A DNA stretch of 16,290 nt from Caryophanales bacterium UBA1624 (GTDB lineage: Bacteria > Bacillota_I > Bacilli_A > RFN20 > CAG-826), in contig DCMK01000019.1 in NCBI GenBank assembly GCA_002321395.1, forward strand, positions 1,091 to 17,380, read 5' to 3'. Below are positions 15,501 to 16,290 of this stretch, piece after piece. The notes beneath the pieces are model-generated. The model ran no database searches. It was not told the DNA's origin and saw only the letters and a list, made by a program, of their open reading frames with translations. Within the stretch, counting starts at the first letter, position 1. Every line of letters begins with the position of its first letter. A program made the position numbers and the translations under genes.

Positions 15501-16042
15501 GAAAGCAGTTCAACGGGACCATCGCGGGACAGTCTTCTTTCTATCGGGCATCCATCGACTCCTATGGGGCCACCGATGGGGAAAGAGCCTTCCGCAGCAG
15601 CAACAACCTCAGCGTCGAGGAGCTCTCTTCAGAAAACGGAATCGCCACTCTGCAGTTCACCCTATCGGGGACCTTGACGAAGGGCTATACCGATGGGCGC
15701 TTCCTCTATGCCTACGTCAGCGGAGACGAATGGTTCGCCTCAAGCCAAGCCGAATACAGGAGTTCGATCGCCGGGATGTGGGCGAAGACCTCTGATTATG
15801 TCGCTGGAGGGGAATCCGGCGTGGAAATCCTCTCCATCGTGGAGGGTTCCGCCCGCGTCTACTGCGCCGTGATCAAAGGGAAAGTCCACCTTGGCGTCAG
15901 CGTCGAATTCGCCTCCGGCGACTCGATCGGCGAAGAAGGCGCTTCCTTCTCGGTCAAAGACTCCTCCGGCAACCTCCTTGGCTCATATAAGGTCACAGCC
16001 GCCTGCTCTTCTTCCGAAATCGGCACGATCGTCGAAGCCTAA
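12542..16042 (+). CDS. Large multi-domain probable lipoprotein with LRR, InlB-type and PPC-like domains
   Basis: A 1166-aa surface protein. RBS AAGGAGG lies 10 nt before ATG 12542. The signal sequence ends GVAC (C21); Gly at -3 is unusual for a lipobox, so lipidation is likely but not certain. Residues 49-205 form a beta-rich domain of unknown family. Residues about 228-345 are BspA-type leucine-rich repeats (LSKIALPKTIRTFSPYVFEKC, LEEIELPEGLTTIMEKAF). Residues 428-507 match the Listeria-Bacteroides/InlB B-repeat (GYKFLGWYLD..ELFAKY). From about 517 follow several PPC-like beta-sandwich units (YFTFTADKEGSDYYYFQI; FYKFTAEQTGYNLKL; YYSFSLEQGKTYYLL; KISFTAAETGTYVLS). The last 250 residues are unassigned. 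No enzyme motif is visible, and adhesion or substrate binding is the likely job (inference). It is the second gene of a two-gene unit. Confidence 0.85.
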   Translation: MKNKSSKLLVLSLAALLGVACSPAILPSDSQGVGESILVDGEGEADEIGAWVNLGRHNASSSAVSAQMGNYFGLQKIDEEGGKISVRFIVAVSGIDDIYSMYVKRSVTADDGSSVMEEKTIAIEKVYKSLTDASTVSWDGDNGLSGDVYYAVYTLKNIPEAHYSDAIEVEFGLRRWSGSTFHTSLKANGTSFVHPATQIEGLTFVAGSSSNESVKANEAYVNATSTALTEVEIPEKVYVTPLSYQKHVVKEATVVAIGNPSFSGYDFEGQGFYGCDKLSKIALPKTIRTFSPYVFEKCTALEEIELPEGLTTIMEKAFGYKSSYSDYSCGLKKILWNAKNLSTAPKFDATDTYTYGMISWVLDKVVIGEKVESLPNYPLFGGGESTVAATLPKEVEWKKTEAERKALLASSPESDLDVENYLCTDTQKINLTYHIGEGSLSLDGASQTGDYSKQVYGMGRKLASPENPTPKAGYKFLGWYLDQAYSQKAEFPLTLGTEDVELFAKYDVAEEGEVPSAPKSLSLGSSITFTTSEAVPCQYFTFTADKEGSDYYYFQISDFAVSESSPNQRKSYDDNIWIYTDSGYSKLITPNRTNPFVDQVNGYSNYQLNVLLKKGETAYIKVAAYDIDTLATPSPVYGDITLKTFAEENDQTSEAIALAKGVEASYEKNGIHQDYISTFYKFTAEQTGYNLKLAQKGSHSVRADARLYKEDSLVRRLANLTLSGSSAETILSGLTVGDAYYLVIESDYLSTFEQGDGVSILLGDLPAGLAKENPIQGRLGGYNEVKDMSAKTRYYSFSLEQGKTYYLLGWRTSSSSSYSSKAGGAYSLLAPSGSSEQSGKLFTTSTSSNCGKISFTAAETGTYVLSADVVNSGTWSSTSHLSGLCLVEEKAGFEESATYQNLDILCIKTAEKAIYNLALGEAQLGKLNSYNLSYPTSSSSIYTGNATVTLTSSSSASFFQVKTSSEAGATIKAEKAKAVLEGKNYVGKQFNGTIAGQSSFYRASIDSYGATDGERAFRSSNNLSVEELSSENGIATLQFTLSGTLTKGYTDGRFLYAYVSGDEWFASSQAEYRSSIAGMWAKTSDYVAGGESGVEILSIVEGSARVYCAVIKGKVHLGVSVEFASGDSIGEEGASFSVKDSSGNLLGSYKVTAACSSSEIGTIVEA

Positions 16043-16062
16043 CCTTCTTCCCCCACCAACTT

Positions 16063-16089
16063 GCCGCCTAGCCACCTAGGCGGCTTTTT
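16063..16089 (+). terminator. Rho-independent terminator of the two-gene secreted protein unit
   Basis: A perfect 9-bp stem GCCGCCTAG/CTAGGCGGC (16063-16071 with 16076-16084) has loop CCAC and is followed by five T, 20 nt after the stop codon. Confidence 0.92.
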
Positions 16090-16139
16090 ATGCATCCGCG
16101 GGGTTCGTAAACCCCACCGCTTTCGTGAGCCAAGGCCGC

Positions 16140-16167
16140 AAAAAAAGAGCCGCCGAAGCGGCTCTTT
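16140..16167 (-). terminator. Rho-independent terminator of the right-edge gene
   Basis: A 10-bp stem (16144-16153 with 16158-16167) has a UUCG tetraloop on the minus strand and a run of T after it. It faces the plus-strand terminator at 16063-16089. Between them lies a small GGGGTT/AACCCC hairpin (16100-16115) with no T tract and no assigned role. Confidence 0.92.
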
Positions 16168-16178
16168 GGGTTTGAGGC

Positions 16179-16290
16179 TCAGTCTAGATGCGGGCCAGCG
16201 GCGACGAGGGCTTTGCCCTGCTCGTTGTCCTCGTACTTCTTGAAGTTCTTTTGGAAGCGTTCCGCCAAATCCTTGGCTTTCTTCTCCCAA
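16179..16290 (-). CDS. pckA: C-terminal end of probable ATP-dependent PEP carboxykinase
   Basis: Only the last 36 residues are in the window (WEKKAKDLAERFQKNF..YEDNEQGKALVAAGPHLD, then TGA). The pattern AKxLAxxFxxNFKKYED...AAGP is the usual C-terminus of ATP-type phosphoenolpyruvate carboxykinase, as I recall it. The enzyme interconverts oxaloacetate and PEP; in anaerobes it often runs toward oxaloacetate for succinate formation. The active site is outside the window, so identity rests on this tail alone. A strong terminator follows. Confidence 0.65.
   Translation of the reverse strand, partial: WEKKAKDLAERFQKNFKKYEDNEQGKALVAAGPHLD

Overview
The window looks like chromosomal DNA of an anaerobic, fermentative, GC-rich member of the Firmicutes/Bacilli, probably an uncultured gut or rumen lineage. 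The evidence is Gram-positive style ribosome binding sites, a Rex-controlled AdhE, a clostridial-type [FeFe]-hydrogenase-like protein, lipoproteins with Ser/Glu-rich spacers, and BspA-like repeats. TGA is used as a stop (adhE, the 700-aa gene, the right-edge gene), so a mycoplasma-type code is unlikely. No tRNA, rRNA, CRISPR array, transposase or phage gene was seen.

Positions 1-4571, minus strand: a redox/fermentation operon in the order rex, adhE, thioredoxin-like [2Fe-2S] ferredoxin, [FeFe]-hydrogenase-like protein (cut by the left edge). The genes are 2 nt apart, overlapping by 1 nt, or 48 nt apart with a GC-rich hairpin in that last gap. The 315-bp leader of rex holds a good promoter, repeated TTACCG boxes, a perfect 7-4-7 dyad and a cre-like site. 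This suggests control by NADH/NAD+ through Rex and possibly by carbon catabolite control.

Positions 4529-9818, minus strand: three exported proteins. They are a cell-surface protein with Ig-like and OB-like domains (700 aa), a lipoprotein ending in an endonuclease I domain (485 aa), and a membrane-anchored GH5 glycosidase (462 aa). They look like a surface kit for degrading extracellular nucleic acid and beta-glucan.

Positions 9930-16090, plus strand: an SPFH/band 7 gene that reads intact only if two frame changes are allowed, its terminator, then a two-gene unit. The first gene encodes a secreted protein of unknown function (474 aa). The second, 15 nt later, encodes a 1166-aa probable lipoprotein with leucine-rich, InlB-type and PPC-like domains. 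A strong terminator closes the unit.

Positions 16140-16290, minus strand: the last 36 codons of a gene that looks like ATP-dependent PEP carboxykinase, facing the previous unit across back-to-back terminators.

No clearly new defence or mobile system was found. The most interesting points are the SPFH gene with two opposite frame changes, the unusual operator-like architecture of the rex leader with a divergent Rex, and the two unrecognised secreted proteins.
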